From Tateyamaria sp. Alg231-49 (GTDB lineage Bacteria > Pseudomonadota > Alphaproteobacteria > Rhodobacterales > Rhodobacteraceae): a stretch of DNA of 64,000 bases. Below, piece by piece: positions 62,612 to 64,000 of this stretch. The stretch spans positions 326,687 through 390,686 of the forward strand of contig NZ_FRFA01000003.1 in assembly GCF_900143535.1 (NCBI RefSeq), written 5' to 3'. A model generated the notes under the pieces. That model worked only from the letters and a program-made list of their open reading frames with translations, did not search any database and was not told the origin of the DNA. A program made the translations under genes and the position numbers. How positions within the stretch are numbered: the stretch's first letter is position 1; each line of letters opens with the position of its first letter.

Positions 62612-63703
62612 TCAACCCAACTCAGTTCGACCTGTTTGCGCCATCGCACTCGATAACTCAGCACTGAGAATATCCCACAACCTGTGCAACCCCTCCTCGC
62701 CGGCTGCCGCGATGGCGAACTGCAGAATGCGGCCGAAGAAGGCAAAGTTTGCCCCCTGATCAAAGGCTTTCAAGACATCTTCGCCGTTGCGCAACCCGCT
62801 GTCGTAAAACAGCGGATATTCTGGCCCGACCGCTGCACGTATCCGCGCGAGCGCGTGGATCGGCGCGGGCGCGCTTTCCAACTGCCGTGCGCCGTGATTG
62901 GAGACCTGAATGGCATCGACGCCCTCTGACTTGAGTTGCTGAGCGTCTTCCGCGTTGGTCACGCCTTTGACAACCAATTGCCCCTTCCACAGATTGCGTA
63001 GGCCCTTGAGGGTCTCCCAATCCGCCTTGGCACGGCTTTCGGTCCGATCAAAGTCGAAACCGTCCATCTCAAAATTGGCCATCTGCGGGCGCCCTGCGGC
63101 CAGCGAGGTCAGGGACCAGCGCGGATGTAGTGCGAAATCCAGAAATTGGCGCGGTCCGATGCGGAACGGCATTGTAAAGTCGTGGCGCAATTCCCGCGGC
63201 CTTCGGCCGACTTCAGGCACATCGACGGTCACGACAAGGGTTGTATACCCTGCATCTTGCGCGCGTTTGGCCAGTTTGAAAGATCCAGCACCGTCGCCAC
63301 TGAAATAGAGTTGGAACCATGCGTTTCCCTCTGCCACCTCGATCATCTTTTCCAGTGGGGTCGAGGCCACCGTCGACACGCCCACCGGCACTGAATCGCG
63401 CGCCGCCAGTCGCGCCAGCATGAGATCGGCGCCCGGTCCGGACAGGTTGCACATGCCCATCGGCGCGATCCCAAAGGGTCGCTTGGCCGTTTTGCCGAAC
63501 AGAGGTACGTCTAGGGTGCGGTTGCTGACATCGCGCAGGATACGCGGCTCAAGGCATAAATCGTCAAGGGCCGCGCGATTGCGTGCGGCCCCCATCTCGC
63601 GGCCCGCCGCCCCGTCGATATAGTCAAACACCATCCACGGCAGACGGGATTTGGCCAAGCGCCGCGCATCCTCGCTGGAATGAATACGCGCGGCGCGGCT
63701 CAT
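62612..63703 (-). CDS. FMN-dependent alpha-hydroxy-acid oxidizing protein
   Basis: A 363-residue TIM-barrel enzyme of the lactate/glycolate oxidase family: PFGIAPMGMCNLSGPGADL, VSTVASTPLEKMIE, QLYFSGDG, TTLVVTVDVPEVGRRPRE, VVKGVTNAEDAQQL and the catalytic His in VSNHGARQLESAPAP, followed by FYDSGLRNGEDVLKA. It oxidises a 2-hydroxy acid to a 2-oxo acid. The ATG shares a base with the stop of the upstream decarboxylase gene (TGATG), so the two are coupled. The partner suggests a substrate such as sulfolactate, which would give sulfopyruvate. Confidence 0.85.
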   Translation of the reverse strand: MSRAARIHSSEDARRLAKSRLPWMVFDYIDGAAGREMGAARNRAALDDLCLEPRILRDVSNRTLDVPLFGKTAKRPFGIAPMGMCNLSGPGADLMLARLAARDSVPVGVSTVASTPLEKMIEVAEGNAWFQLYFSGDGAGSFKLAKRAQDAGYTTLVVTVDVPEVGRRPRELRHDFTMPFRIGPRQFLDFALHPRWSLTSLAAGRPQMANFEMDGFDFDRTESRAKADWETLKGLRNLWKGQLVVKGVTNAEDAQQLKSEGVDAIQVSNHGARQLESAPAPIHALARIRAAVGPEYPLFYDSGLRNGEDVLKAFDQGANFAFFGRILQFAIAAAGEEGLHRLWDILSAELSSAMAQTGRTELG

Positions 63704-64000
63704 CAGCTTGCCACAGCCTTCATAAAGCGGTCTTTGATGACGACGGGGTCCATTGTGATCACCGGCAGCTTGATGTTGCCGCTGTCGCATTTCACCACGA
63801 TGATCGTCATCTGCTTGCTGTCGATCGCCGCTTGCAAGGTCACGCCCGTGTCCACGTCCTGACAGGTGACAACGTTCTCGCATCCGCAGGCCGCGGCCAC
63901 TTTCTCAAGCGCCGTCTTCTTGCCCGCATAGGTCGGCTGATCCCCGGTCGAGCCATACGACCCGTTGTCGATGATCATCAGGATGTAGTTGCTGTCTCTT
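63703..64000 (-). CDS. TPP-dependent decarboxylase beta-type subunit (3' part, gene runs off window)
   Basis: The visible 98 residues are the C-terminal part of a thiamine-diphosphate enzyme: SNYILMIIDNGSYGSTGDQP includes the N-x-S/Y-G region of the TPP-binding domain, and CENVVTCQDVDTGVTLQAAI and TIIVVKCDSGNIKLPVITMD follow. The pattern fits sulfopyruvate or phosphonopyruvate decarboxylase beta subunits (ComE-like), in which the small TPP domain is a separate protein. It is coupled by TGATG to the alpha-hydroxy-acid oxidase. The front of the gene and its partners are outside the window. Confidence 0.65.
   Translation of the reverse strand, partial: RDSNYILMIIDNGSYGSTGDQPTYAGKKTALEKVAAACGCENVVTCQDVDTGVTLQAAIDSKQMTIIVVKCDSGNIKLPVITMDPVVIKDRFMKAVAS

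Noticed and set aside
1..64000. CRISPR arrays, IS elements and rRNA
   Set aside because: No regularly spaced repeats, transposase motifs or rRNA sequence were seen on either strand.

Overview
This window reads as the chromosome of an alphaproteobacterium of the order Rhodobacterales, probably the marine Roseobacter group. The evidence is gene content and order: a PetP/PetR regulator pair, a petABC cytochrome bc1 operon with a Rhodobacter-type cytochrome c1, an hdac-like/xseB/ispA/dxs cluster, a creatinase, and PspA followed by a YiaA/YiaB protein. The base composition is GC-rich and genes are packed tightly, often with 4-base ATGA overlaps.

Layout. 1-6.5 kb: the end of a PspA gene, a small membrane protein, creatinase, an alpha/beta hydrolase, succinate-semialdehyde dehydrogenase (gabD), a metallo-beta-lactamase gene broken by an in-frame amber codon, and the msrB-msrA repair pair divergent from an exported glutathione peroxidase. 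7.2-14.7 kb: an exopolysaccharide operon read leftwards (glycosyltransferase, epimerase, sugar transferase, a broken sugar dehydratase, yjbH, yjbF and a yjbE-like peptide). 14.7-18.9 kb: a GlxA-type regulator, a thioredoxin-fold protein, a drug/metabolite exporter, a DUF3179 protein and an HU protein. 19-28.5 kb: the adenine deaminase/AMP nucleosidase pair, then mixed metabolic genes. 28.5-33.7 kb: isoprenoid precursor genes, xseB, a deacetylase-like protein and petPR. 33.8-43.8 kb: ilvE, a DM13/TetR pair facing a paired inverted repeat, aroC, a TPP-riboswitch-led thiBPQ operon, and ribH behind an FMN riboswitch. 44.1-49.3 kb: petABC, mtaB-dapF and tRNA-Lys(UUU).

From the tRNA-Lys 3' end to about 62.6 kb there is a foreign island. 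Its left part has a prophage/plasmid-like start (an excisionase-type HTH protein, a primase, and an AAA ATPase that stops early). Its right part is a leftward defence cluster: HNH endonuclease, a PUA-like/GIY-YIG fusion, then hsdM-hsdS-DUF6615-DUF4268-hsdR, where every junction overlaps by 4 to 8 bases, and a membrane-anchored coiled-coil protein. The two extra proteins inside the type I restriction operon both carry residues arranged like PD-(D/E)XK nucleases. This is the best candidate here for an undescribed system. Ordinary chromosome resumes with an FMN-dependent alpha-hydroxy-acid oxidase coupled to a TPP-dependent decarboxylase subunit that runs off the window.

Three genes show recent decay (metallo-beta-lactamase, sugar dehydratase, HNH 5' end). 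All assignments were made by reading the sequence and recalling families; no database search was run.
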